This document shows positions 57,342 through 64,000 of a stretch of 64,000 bases of DNA, piece after piece. Source of the DNA: Ralstonia sp. SET104 (GTDB lineage Bacteria > Pseudomonadota > Gammaproteobacteria > Burkholderiales > Burkholderiaceae). Each line of letters begins with the position of its first letter. The stretch's first letter is position 1. The notes under the pieces were generated by a model. That model did not search any database, was not told where the DNA came from, and saw only the letters and a list, made by a program, of their open reading frames with translations. The stretch spans positions 62,001 through 126,000 of the forward strand of contig NZ_BHVX01000007.1 in the NCBI RefSeq assembly GCF_003851545.1, in the 5' to 3' direction. Position numbers and translations under genes: made by a program.

Positions 57342-57848
57342 ATGAACTGGATGGACATTCGCATCGGCCAGGGCTATGACGTGCACGCACTGGTGGAAGG
57401 CCGCAAGCTGATCCTCGGTGGTGTGGAGATTGCGCACACGCGCGGTCTGCTCGGCCATTCCGATGCTGACGCGCTGCTGCATGCGATTACCGATGCGCTG
57501 TTCGGCGCCGCTGGCCTGGGCGACATCGGCCGGCATTTTCCCGACACCGATCCGGCTTTTGCGGGCGCCGACAGCCGCGTCCTCTTGCGCGAGGCCGTGC
57601 ATCGCGTGCGCAAGGCTGGCTACGCGGTCGGCAATGTCGATGCGACGGTCATCGCGCAGAAACCGAAACTCGCGCCACACGTGCCGGGCATGGTCGCCAA
57701 CCTGGCGGAAGACCTGGGCATCGCGCCCGAGCGTTGCAACGTCAAGGCCAAAACCAACGAGAAGCTCGGTTTCGAGGGCAAGGAAGAGGGCATCGTGGCG
57801 CAGGCCGTTGTGCTGATCTATCGCTCGGAAGCCGCCGATCAGGACTGA
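57342..57848 (+). CDS. ispF: 2-C-methyl-D-erythritol 2,4-cyclodiphosphate synthase
   Basis: ATG 57342 ([20 protein letters not shown]) gives 168 residues; ATG 57324 overlapping ispD is an alternative. Motifs [39 protein letters not shown] (zinc His) and [20 protein letters not shown]. It cyclises CDP-ME 2-phosphate. The ispD-ispF pair is the common proteobacterial order. A terminator follows. Confidence 0.96.
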   Translation: MNWMDIRIGQGYDVHALVEGRKLILGGVEIAHTRGLLGHSDADALLHAITDALFGAAGLGDIGRHFPDTDPAFAGADSRVLLREAVHRVRKAGYAVGNVDATVIAQKPKLAPHVPGMVANLAEDLGIAPERCNVKAKTNEKLGFEGKEEGIVAQAVVLIYRSEAADQD

Positions 57849-57871
57849 GTTTTCTCCGTTCTCGCACCCCG

Positions 57872-57913
57872 AAAAACGGCAACGCCGAGGCGATCGGCGG
57901 TGCCGTTTTCGTT
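57872..57913. terminator. terminator between ispF and ahpD
   Basis: AAAACGGCA and TGCCGTTTT arms with an inner GCCG/CGGC stem (57872-57909) and T's on both strands. It serves both convergent genes. Confidence 0.8.
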
Positions 57914-57929
57914 TGTGGAATCGGCGCAG

Positions 57930-58451
57930 CTATTCAGCAGCAATAACCTGCGCCGCCGCGTTGATGACGGCCGCGATGCGACCAACATCTCGCAGTTGCT
58001 GCGTGCTCATGCCCTGGTGGTTCTTGAGCAAGTCATAGTGCGATTTGATGCAGAAATGGCACTTCCCGATGATGGAAGCAGCCAGGGCATACATCTCGAA
58101 GCGGCGCTTGTCGACACCACCGTTGTTGGCATAGGCGTTCATGCGCAGTTCCGCCTTTTGCTGCGAGAGGTCAGAGTCGTCGGCCATCTCAACGTACGGA
58201 TACCAAACGGTGTTCATGCCCATCAGCGCTGCGGCGGTCAGCGCACCGTTCACCTCCTCGGGCGACAGCACTCCCGCATTGCGGATGGCGTCTGTCAGCA
58301 CCTTGCTCTTGGTTGCAAAGGCGGCTGCCAGTGCCACGCCCACCGCATCGTTGCCCTCCAGTGAGGAGCGCGCGATCGTGCCGTCCAGGTTCAGGCGGAT
58401 GTCCTTGGCGTAGTCGGGAATCCGGCTTTTGATCGTCTGCAAAAATTCCAT
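57930..58451 (-). CDS. ahpD: alkyl hydroperoxidase AhpD
   Basis: 173 residues with AGGAGA before the ATG. The active site CHFCIKSHYD (two Cys two residues apart and the conserved His) sits in the carboxymuconolactone-decarboxylase fold; N-terminal MEFLQTIKSRIPDYAKDIRL is typical. AhpD reduces AhpC using lipoylated partners (established in Mycobacterium). Adjacent to ahpC, 80 bp downstream of its stop. Confidence 0.94.
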   Translation of the reverse strand: MEFLQTIKSRIPDYAKDIRLNLDGTIARSSLEGNDAVGVALAAAFATKSKVLTDAIRNAGVLSPEEVNGALTAAALMGMNTVWYPYVEMADDSDLSQQKAELRMNAYANNGGVDKRRFEMYALAASIIGKCHFCIKSHYDLLKNHQGMSTQQLRDVGRIAAVINAAAQVIAAE

Positions 58452-58483
58452 CGGTTTCTCCTGTCAGCGGTTGCTGAAAGAGA

Positions 58484-58505
58484 AAGCCCGCGCAAGGGCG
58501 GGCTT
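58484..58505 (-). terminator. hairpin between ahpC and ahpD
   Basis: AAGCCCGC (58484-58491) and GCGGGCTT (58498-58505) with a 6-nt loop. The minus-strand T-tract is weak, so it may only partly stop transcription and lower ahpD relative to ahpC. Confidence 0.6.
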
Positions 58506-58531
58506 CGGGTTCGGAGGACGCTGCCTGGCCG

Positions 58532-59080
58532 TTACAGCGTGGCGCCGCCAACCGCGCGGTTGCAGGGGCACAGCTCGTCCGTCTGCAGGCCGTCGAGAAT
58601 GCGCAGCACCTCGTCCGGATTGCGGCCCACGTTCAGGTTATTGACCGACACGTGCTGGATCACGTTGTCCGGATCAACGATGAAGGTGGCGCGCAGCGCA
58701 ACGCCGGCCTCGTGCTCGCGCACGCCGAGCTGATCGATCAGCGCACCGGTCGAGTCGGCGAACGACCACTGGTTGAGCTTGTTCAGATCCTTGTGCTCGC
58801 GACGCCATGCGAGCTTGACGAATTCATTGTCGGTCGAGCCACCGAGCACGATGGTGTCGCGGTCGGCAAAGTCGTCGTTCAGTTTGGCAAAGGCAACGAT
58901 CTCGGTCGGGCACACAAAGGTGAAATCCTTCGGATAGAAGAAGATGACCTTCCACTTGCCCGGGAACGAGGTTTCGTTGATGTCTTCGAACGCCGACTGG
59001 CCGTTTTCCTCGTGATTGTTGAACCCCGGCTTGACGCCAACGACCTTGAACGGTTCGAGCTTGTCACCAATGGTCTTCAT
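58532..59080 (-). CDS. ahpC: AhpC-type peroxiredoxin with C-terminal CPC tail
   Basis: ATG 59080 with AGGAGA upstream gives 182 residues; the frame is open further upstream. Peroxidatic Cys57 in YPKDFTFVCPTEIVAFAK and a C-terminal DELCPCNRAVGGATL with Cys171 and Cys173. This double-Cys tail corresponds to Cys174/Cys176 of mycobacterial AhpC, the AhpD-dependent kind, and differs from the AhpF-dependent enterobacterial type. It reduces hydroperoxides. No oxyR gene is in the window. Confidence 0.95.
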   Translation of the reverse strand: MKTIGDKLEPFKVVGVKPGFNNHEENGQSAFEDINETSFPGKWKVIFFYPKDFTFVCPTEIVAFAKLNDDFADRDTIVLGGSTDNEFVKLAWRREHKDLNKLNQWSFADSTGALIDQLGVREHEAGVALRATFIVDPDNVIQHVSVNNLNVGRNPDEVLRILDGLQTDELCPCNRAVGGATL

Positions 59081-59367
59081 GAGCTTCTCCTGGAGTTGTG
59101 TGGCAATGGGCGCAAAACCCAAACGGGGACATGCAAACACACGCTCGCCGGCCGTCCGGGTCCAGTTTGGGGGGGCAGGTCGCTCGAACGGAAACGAAGA
59201 ACGCGCAGGCGCGCAGCCTGGCGGCTGGAGTATTGACGATGCATTCGAAACCGGCCAATTGATATTCTCAACGCCGGCCATAGCGCCGCCTGCTGCACCA
59301 CCTTATCGGCGACACATGACAGACGTGGGAAGCAGAGCATGTGCCCAGACGTGGGGCGTGTGCGGTA
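59081..59367. promoter_or_regulatory. ahpC upstream region
   Basis: 287 bp between ahpC and the 3' end of the kinase gene. On the minus strand a possible promoter TTGAGA, 17 bp, TCGAAT is visible near 59240-59275; an OxyR site could be present but was not confirmed by eye. Confidence 0.3.
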
Positions 59368-60729
59368 TCAGGCGCGCGCGTAGCAGGCGCTGACGAGAAG
59401 CCCCGTTTCGGGCGGTGTGCGGTTCTCAAGCACAAGGCGGCCGCCACTGCGCTGCAAGATGCGATTGACGATCGACATGCCCAGTCCGGCCCCCTTGGCT
59501 TCGCTGCGCGCCGATTCGAGCCGGTAGAACGGCCGCGTGAGCAGCGCAAGCTGATCTGTCGGCACACCCGCACCACGATCGGCCACGCACAACACAACTT
59601 CGTTGCCTTGAAGGAGCGTGCTGACGGTGATGTCCGCGCGGTTCGTGCCGGGCGTCTTCCCGTAACGGCGCGCGTTTTCGATCAGGTTGTCGAGAATGCG
59701 CTGCGTTTCCATGCGGTTGCAGCGGGCGATGGCTTCGGGCGCGAGCTTGAGCGTGAGGTCAATATCATCGTGCGCAGAGTAGACGGGCGCCGTGTCGCGC
59801 ACCAGTTCGGTCAGGTCCACCTCTTCGAGCATCTCACCGCTTGGGCGCGCGTAGTCCAGGAACTGGCCGATGATGGCGTCCATCTGTTCGATGTCGGCCA
59901 CCATCAACTCGCGCGTTGGCTCGTCGACGGGGCTCATTTCAGTTTCCAGGCGCAGGCGCGTGAGCGGCGTGCGCAAGTCGTGCGAGATGCCAGCAAGCAT
60001 GACTGCGCGATCGGCTTCAAGCTGCTTCAAGTCGCGCACCATCTGGTTGAAGCTGTGATTTGCCTGCGCCACTTCGGTGCCACCGGCCTCGGGCAGTGAT
60101 TTCGGATCGTCACCCGCGCTGATGGCGCGGGCCGTATCGGCCAGGCGCTTGAGCGGCTGGTTCACCCGTGACGTAATGAACGCCGCGCCCAGCACCGATA
60201 GCACCAGCGCCGCCATCGACCACCACAGCCACTGCAGCCCAGGCACGTGCTCAAAGCGATCCGGGCTAATGGCAACCCAGTAGTCGTCGCCCTCGATCTG
60301 GAAGCTCACCCACACGCCCGGGATGTCGTTGACCGCCGTGGCGATCACTGTGTCCTTGCCCAGCCGGTTACGGATTTCCTGCTGGACGAGTTGCGTCAGA
60401 TACGGGTTGGTGTGCGGTTCACGGTATTCGTCTTCTTTCTCGCGCGGGTAGACCTTGATGCCCTCGTTCTGCACGAGATCGAGCAGCAGGAAGCGACGTC
60501 GCGTCGGGTCGGAATACAGCAGCGCCGCCCGCGTGAGCTTGACCACGCTGACCACCTGCATGGCGATCTGCTGCGCGCGCGGTTCGCGCTCGAAAATACG
60601 GAAGCTCTGGAACCACACGCCCAGAGAGATCGCGATAAGCAATGCGATCAGCATGAAGGTTCGCCAGAACAGCGAACCAAACACACTGATCAGCAGACGC
60701 CGCAACGCGGCCGGACGCGGGATGCGCAA
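59368..60729 (-). CDS. envZ: EnvZ-like sensor histidine kinase
   Basis: 453 residues: membrane segment 20-40 (FWRTFMLIALLIAISLGVWF), a periplasmic domain of about 125 residues, membrane segment 167-187, HAMP (about 185-240, INQPLKRL-type with TSRVNQPLKRLADTARAISA), HisKA with phospho-His250 in MLAGISHDLRTPLTRL, and a HATPase with DNLIENARRYGK and GAGLGMSIVNRIL. The partner ompR gene lies upstream with 33 bp between. The signal is unknown; in Burkholderiales this pair controls envelope and osmotic responses. Confidence 0.92.
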   Translation of the reverse strand: MRIPRPAALRRLLISVFGSLFWRTFMLIALLIAISLGVWFQSFRIFEREPRAQQIAMQVVSVVKLTRAALLYSDPTRRRFLLLDLVQNEGIKVYPREKEDEYREPHTNPYLTQLVQQEIRNRLGKDTVIATAVNDIPGVWVSFQIEGDDYWVAISPDRFEHVPGLQWLWWSMAALVLSVLGAAFITSRVNQPLKRLADTARAISAGDDPKSLPEAGGTEVAQANHSFNQMVRDLKQLEADRAVMLAGISHDLRTPLTRLRLETEMSPVDEPTRELMVADIEQMDAIIGQFLDYARPSGEMLEEVDLTELVRDTAPVYSAHDDIDLTLKLAPEAIARCNRMETQRILDNLIENARRYGKTPGTNRADITVSTLLQGNEVVLCVADRGAGVPTDQLALLTRPFYRLESARSEAKGAGLGMSIVNRILQRSGGRLVLENRTPPETGLLVSACYARA

Positions 60730-60762
60730 GTCGGATGCGGAAAAAGAGGGTTGCTCGGGTGC

Positions 60763-61485
60763 CTACTTGGCGCCGTCGGGAATGAACACGTAGCCCAGGC
60801 CCCACACGGTCTGGATGAAGCGGGGGGTGCTGGCGTCGGGTTCAATCAGCTTGCGCAAGCGTGAGATCTGCACGTCAAGGCTGCGATCGAACACTTCGTA
60901 TTCGCGGCCGCGGGCCATTTCCATGAGCTTTTCGCGCGATAGGGGTTGGCGCGGATGGCGTGCAAACACCTTGAGCACGGAGAATTCGCCCGTCGTGAGC
61001 GTGATCTCTTCGTCGTTTTTCTTGAGTGTGCGCGTGGCCAGGTTGAGCACGAAATCGCCAAAGGCGAAGGTTTCCGGCGTTTCCGACGGCGCACCAGGGA
61101 TTTCCGCCGGACCGCGGCGGCGCAGCACGGCGTGGATGCGCGCGATCAGCTCGCGCGGGTTGAAGGGCTTGGGCAGGTAATCGTCGGCGCCCATTTCGAG
61201 GCCGACAATACGGTCCACATCTTCGCCCTTGGCGGTGAGCATGATGATAGGCGTCTGATCATTCGCACCGCGCAGGCGGCGGCAGATCGACAGGCCGTCT
61301 TCACCCGGCATCATCAGGTCGAGCACGAGCAGGTCGAAGCGCTCGCGCAGCCACAGTTTGTTCATGGCCGTGGCATTTTCCGCCACCAGCACGGTGAAGC
61401 CCTGTTCTCCCAGGTAGCGGCGCAGCAGATCGCGCAGGCGGGGGTCGTCATCGACGACGAGAATCTTTTGACCGGAATTTTCCAT
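60763..61485 (-). CDS. ompR: OmpR-type response regulator
   Basis: 240 residues. Receiver (1-120) with DDD at 12-14, phospho-acceptor Asp56 in LVLDLMMPGEDG, and Lys106 in DDYLPKPFNP. C-terminal winged-helix OmpR/PhoB DNA-binding domain (about 140-238, GEFSVLKVFARHPRQPLSRE and RSLDVQISRLRKLIEPD). It is transcribed with envZ. It is divergent from the exported Gly-rich gene, with about 290 bp between starts. Confidence 0.94.
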   Translation of the reverse strand: MENSGQKILVVDDDPRLRDLLRRYLGEQGFTVLVAENATAMNKLWLRERFDLLVLDLMMPGEDGLSICRRLRGANDQTPIIMLTAKGEDVDRIVGLEMGADDYLPKPFNPRELIARIHAVLRRRGPAEIPGAPSETPETFAFGDFVLNLATRTLKKNDEEITLTTGEFSVLKVFARHPRQPLSREKLMEMARGREYEVFDRSLDVQISRLRKLIEPDASTPRFIQTVWGLGYVFIPDGAK

Positions 61486-61777
61486 GGCGCTAATGGTAAC
61501 GACAAAAACATGGGCCCAATGGACAGCAGAAGGCAGTAAAAGCCCAATTGAAACAGACGGTTACATTATTTACCGAGTCCCGCGAACAGTCTGTAGGACG
61601 TGCAGCTACACTGCCTTGGCAGTTCCTCGCAATGGTTTGGGGTCTGTCGACCCCCGCGGAGGGGACTGGCGTGCAATGCGGTTGCTTGTTATCGATTGTC
61701 GCGCAATGATGCATGGCGCATCGGTTTCCAGCAACAAAGACGTGGCTTCTCAACTCCCTTTTTCGAATCGCTCAGTG

Positions 61778-62122
61778 ATGTTTCGGCGGCGCATGGCGCT
61801 GTTGACCTGTGTTCTTGCCCTCTGTGCGGCCGGCTCGCCGGCGCATGCGCGTGGCGAACGCGGTGGCTTGGGCGGATTTGGCGGTTTTTTTGGCGGCGGG
61901 CATGCGATGCAGGCCGGCGCACAGGAAAAAAAGGGCGGGCAGGGTCCGGCGCGCGGCCATGGCAGCGAAGAGCGTAGCCGTCGTGCCGCTGCGATGGAAA
62001 ACCGCCGTGGCGAGAGTGCTGATCGTCAATCTCCGCAGCGCAAGCTGTCTCCCGAGGAACGCAAGCAATTGCGTCAGAACATCTATGACGTCACGCGGGA
62101 CATCTACCACCGTGGCGGCTAG
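61778..62122 (+). CDS. small exported Gly/Arg-rich protein
   Basis: The start is placed at ATG 61778 (MFRRRMALLTCVLALCAAGS), giving 114 residues; other ATG's upstream in frame lack a signal peptide. Signal peptide 1-24 (cleavage after PAHA). The mature protein begins with Gly-rich GERGGLGGFGGFFGGGHAMQ and continues with Arg/Glu-rich sequence ending LSPEERKQLRQNIYDVTRDI, like short helical periplasmic modulators. It is divergent from ompR and upstream of the DUF1800 gene (71 bp). Confidence 0.75.
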   Translation: MFRRRMALLTCVLALCAAGSPAHARGERGGLGGFGGFFGGGHAMQAGAQEKKGGQGPARGHGSEERSRRAAAMENRRGESADRQSPQRKLSPEERKQLRQNIYDVTRDIYHRGG

Positions 62123-62193
62123 GTAGGCCCAGGGAGAACAGCGCGTGAGTTGCTGCCCCCGGCAAAACAGTAGGGTCGATTTGGGGGACCGAC

Positions 62194-63822
62194 ATGCGAA
62201 TCCGTAGCACCACGATCTTCTTGGCGCTGGCCGCCGCCGGCGCGCTTTCAGTGTCATTGCAGAGCGCGCACGCGGCAACACAGGACAAGCCGCATCGCCA
62301 TACCACGCAAGCCAAGGCGCCTGCCGCCGACGAGCAGCGACTGGATCGCGACGATGCGCGTTATTTCCTCACCCGCATCGGCTTTGCGCCTTCCGAGAGC
62401 GAACTCGATGCCTACGCCGGGCTCACGCACCGGGAAGCCGTCGACCGCGCGCTTGCCCAGACGGGCACTGTTGCCACGCAGGCGCCGCCTGCGTGGGTGA
62501 ACGATCCGATCGTCCCCTACAACAAGCTGCCCGATGAAGATGCCCGCAAGGCCGCGCGCCAGAAGAACGCGGCGCACGAGCTTGAACTGCGTGCCTGGTG
62601 GATGGGCGAAATGATCAAGACGCCGTCGCCGCTGACCGAGCGCATGACGCTGTTCTGGCATAACCATTTCGTTTCCAGCTCGCAGAAGGTGCCGTTTGCA
62701 CAGTTGATGTATCGGCAGAACGCACTGCTGCGCCAGAACGCGGTGGGCAACTTCGGCACCATGCTGCACGCCATCGGCAAAGACCCGGCCATGCTGATCT
62801 ATCTGGATGGCGCCGAGAGCCGCAAGGGCAAGCCAAACGAGAACTTCGCGCGTGAGGTGATGGAGCTGTTCACGCTGGGGGAGGGCCACTACACCGAACA
62901 GGACATCAAGGAAGCAGCGCGCACCTATACCGGCTGGAGCATCGACCGCGAGCACGATTTCGCCTACGTCTGGCGCCCGCAGATTCACGATGCCGGCACG
63001 AAGACGGTGTTCGGCCAGAGCGGCGACTACGATGGCGACCAGATGCTCGACATTTTGCTGTCTCGCCCCGAGACGGCCACCTTCATCGTCACCAAGCTCT
63101 GGCGCGAGTTTGTTTCCGCTGACGTGGATGTGGCACAAGAGCAGCGCGTGGCCGACGCGTTTCGCGCAAGCGGCTACGACATCAAGGTGGCGTTGCGTGG
63201 GCTGTTTCTGACGCCGGCGTTCTGGGCGCCGCAATCGCACGCGACGCTGGTGAAATCGCCGGTAGAGATGATTGTCGGCACGCTCAAGCAGTTCAACGTG
63301 CAGTACACCGATCCGACGCCGTTTGCGATCAAATCTGCCCAGCTTGGGCAGAACCTGCTGGCGCCGCCCAACGTGAAGGGCTGGCCCGGTGGCGATGCGT
63401 GGATCAATTCGACCACGCTGCTTGGGCGCAAGCAGTTTCTCGATCAACTCTTCCGCTCGACCGAGATGAAAGCGCCCTCCGCACGGGCGCAACAGCAACA
63501 GAAGCCCGGCATGATGATGACCGCAATGCGCGAAGACCTGAAGCAGGGCGGCAACGTGCAGGGTCTGGGCCAGGCGCTCAAGGGCATGGGGCAGGAAGGC
63601 CGCTTCAAGCTTGCGCAGTCGCAGACCATGGTGTCGTTCAACTCGGCCAAGTGGCTTGCGCAGTTCGGTGCGGATGGGGATGAGCCACCGCAACTCGCGC
63701 CGCGCATTTCGATCCAGCGCGCGGTATTGCCGATCGAGCCGACTGCGCCGATCCCCGTCAAGCTGGCTGGTACGGCGTACCTGCGCACGCTGATGATGGA
63801 CCCGGCTTATCAGTTGAAGTAA
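62194..63822 (+). CDS. DUF1800-family exported protein
   Basis: 542 residues with GGGGGA upstream. Signal peptide (1-28, ending SAHA). The DUF1800 signature is clear: RYFLTRIGFAPSESELDAYA, MTLFWHNHFVSS, ENFAREVMELFTLGEGHYTE and DIKEAARTYTGWSIDREHDF, with conserved His and Asp. The family is widespread and always paired with DUF1501; the biochemical role is undefined. The paired DUF1501 gene starts 26 bp later. Confidence 0.92.
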   Translation: MRIRSTTIFLALAAAGALSVSLQSAHAATQDKPHRHTTQAKAPAADEQRLDRDDARYFLTRIGFAPSESELDAYAGLTHREAVDRALAQTGTVATQAPPAWVNDPIVPYNKLPDEDARKAARQKNAAHELELRAWWMGEMIKTPSPLTERMTLFWHNHFVSSSQKVPFAQLMYRQNALLRQNAVGNFGTMLHAIGKDPAMLIYLDGAESRKGKPNENFAREVMELFTLGEGHYTEQDIKEAARTYTGWSIDREHDFAYVWRPQIHDAGTKTVFGQSGDYDGDQMLDILLSRPETATFIVTKLWREFVSADVDVAQEQRVADAFRASGYDIKVALRGLFLTPAFWAPQSHATLVKSPVEMIVGTLKQFNVQYTDPTPFAIKSAQLGQNLLAPPNVKGWPGGDAWINSTTLLGRKQFLDQLFRSTEMKAPSARAQQQQKPGMMMTAMREDLKQGGNVQGLGQALKGMGQEGRFKLAQSQTMVSFNSAKWLAQFGADGDEPPQLAPRISIQRAVLPIEPTAPIPVKLAGTAYLRTLMMDPAYQLK

Positions 63823-63847
63823 CGCCATCTCTGCGGGAGCACACATC

Positions 63848-64000
63848 ATGGAACGACGCGATTTTCTGAAGGCTGGCGCCATGCTTGGCATGGGTGGTGC
63901 AGTACCGGGGATTGTTTTTGCGCAGGGCCAACGGGATCAAGGCGGGCGCCAGGGCTACGGCAACCTGCTCATCCTGATCGAACTCAAGGGCGGCAACGAC
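63848..64000 (+). CDS. DUF1501-family exported protein, N-terminal part, cut by window edge
   Basis: ATG 63848 (MERRDFLKAGAMLGMGGAVP) with GGGAG upstream opens a protein reaching the right edge with 51 residues visible. The RRDFLK motif plus the hydrophobic stretch is a Tat-type signal, and the next visible sequence LLILIELKGGND is the strongly conserved DUF1501 start. It is the partner of the DUF1800 gene. Confidence 0.9.
   Translation, partial: MERRDFLKAGAMLGMGGAVPGIVFAQGQRDQGGRQGYGNLLILIELKGGND

Noticed and set aside
62254-63891. 545-codon open frame antisense to the DUF1800 gene
   Set aside because: Composition is typical of antisense frames; the plus frame has clear family motifs and a signal peptide.

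Overview
The window is high-GC betaproteobacterial chromosome, almost certainly from the genus Ralstonia (pickettii/mannitolilytica/insidiosa group) or a close Burkholderiales relative. Gene content and order point there: a phaC-phaA-phaB-phaR polyhydroxybutyrate (PHB) locus with a Cupriavidus-like phaC promoter, a pyruvate dehydrogenase cluster whose E3 carries its own lipoyl domain, a BktB-type thiolase, and the linked pairs rluD-pgeF, bpt-aat, ispD-ispF and ompR-envZ. Coding density is high. Nothing indicates a prophage, insertion sequence, CRISPR array or large island; this is mostly core chromosome with a few accessory genes. Species level cannot be settled from the sequence alone.

Layout. 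1-4733 (minus strand): 5' part of oligopeptidase A (prlC), folD, and a FixJ-type response regulator with a membrane PAS histidine kinase. 5046-12078 (plus): pyruvate dehydrogenase genes aceE, aceF and lpdA, with a small proteasome/HslV-like gene between aceF and lpdA. 12186-17185: a membrane protein, the phasin gene phaP, and a plus-strand run of deacetylase, EamA transporter, thioesterase and nitroreductase. 17623-22944: a PBP7-type peptidase, an IclR regulator divergent from lutA-lutB, and small membrane/lipoprotein genes. 22948-25310 (minus): bpt-aat (N-degron tagging), a NUDIX hydrolase and initiator tRNA-fMet. 25541-29124: pyrD, a small membrane protein, and kup. 29201-33298: a repeat-rich exported protein, tex, an exported coiled-coil protein and a YdcH-like protein. 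33347-38602: a DinG/YoaA helicase, bamD divergent from rluD-pgeF, and a small membrane protein. 38874-43763: phaC-phaA-phaB and phaR. 43966-49624: dusC, rimO, bktB, an exported protein and metC. 49694-56417 (minus): a DUF1016 nuclease, serB, argE and mfd. 56591-64000: ispD-ispF, ahpD/ahpC, envZ/ompR, a Gly-rich exported protein, and a DUF1800/DUF1501 pair cut by the right edge.

How the genes connect. Pyruvate dehydrogenase makes acetyl-CoA; PhaA, PhaB and PhaC turn it into PHB; PhaP coats the granule, and PhaR is the granule-sensing repressor of phaP and of itself. BktB widens the substrate range towards C5 units. TGC-rich palindromes occur upstream of both phaP (13785-13853) and phaR (43135-43182), which fits one PhaR regulon. 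AhpC has a C-terminal Cys-Pro-Cys tail like that of AhpD-dependent peroxiredoxins, and ahpD lies directly next to it. Bpt and Aat together supply both leucyl-transfer routes to bacterial N-degrons.

The least explained items are the proteasome-like (BPH-like) protein inside the pyruvate dehydrogenase cluster, a hexanucleotide tandem repeat in the translation-initiation region of a nitroreductase, a solitary DUF1016 nuclease with an internally duplicated palindrome, lutA-lutB without an adjacent lutC, and the DUF1800/DUF1501 pair.
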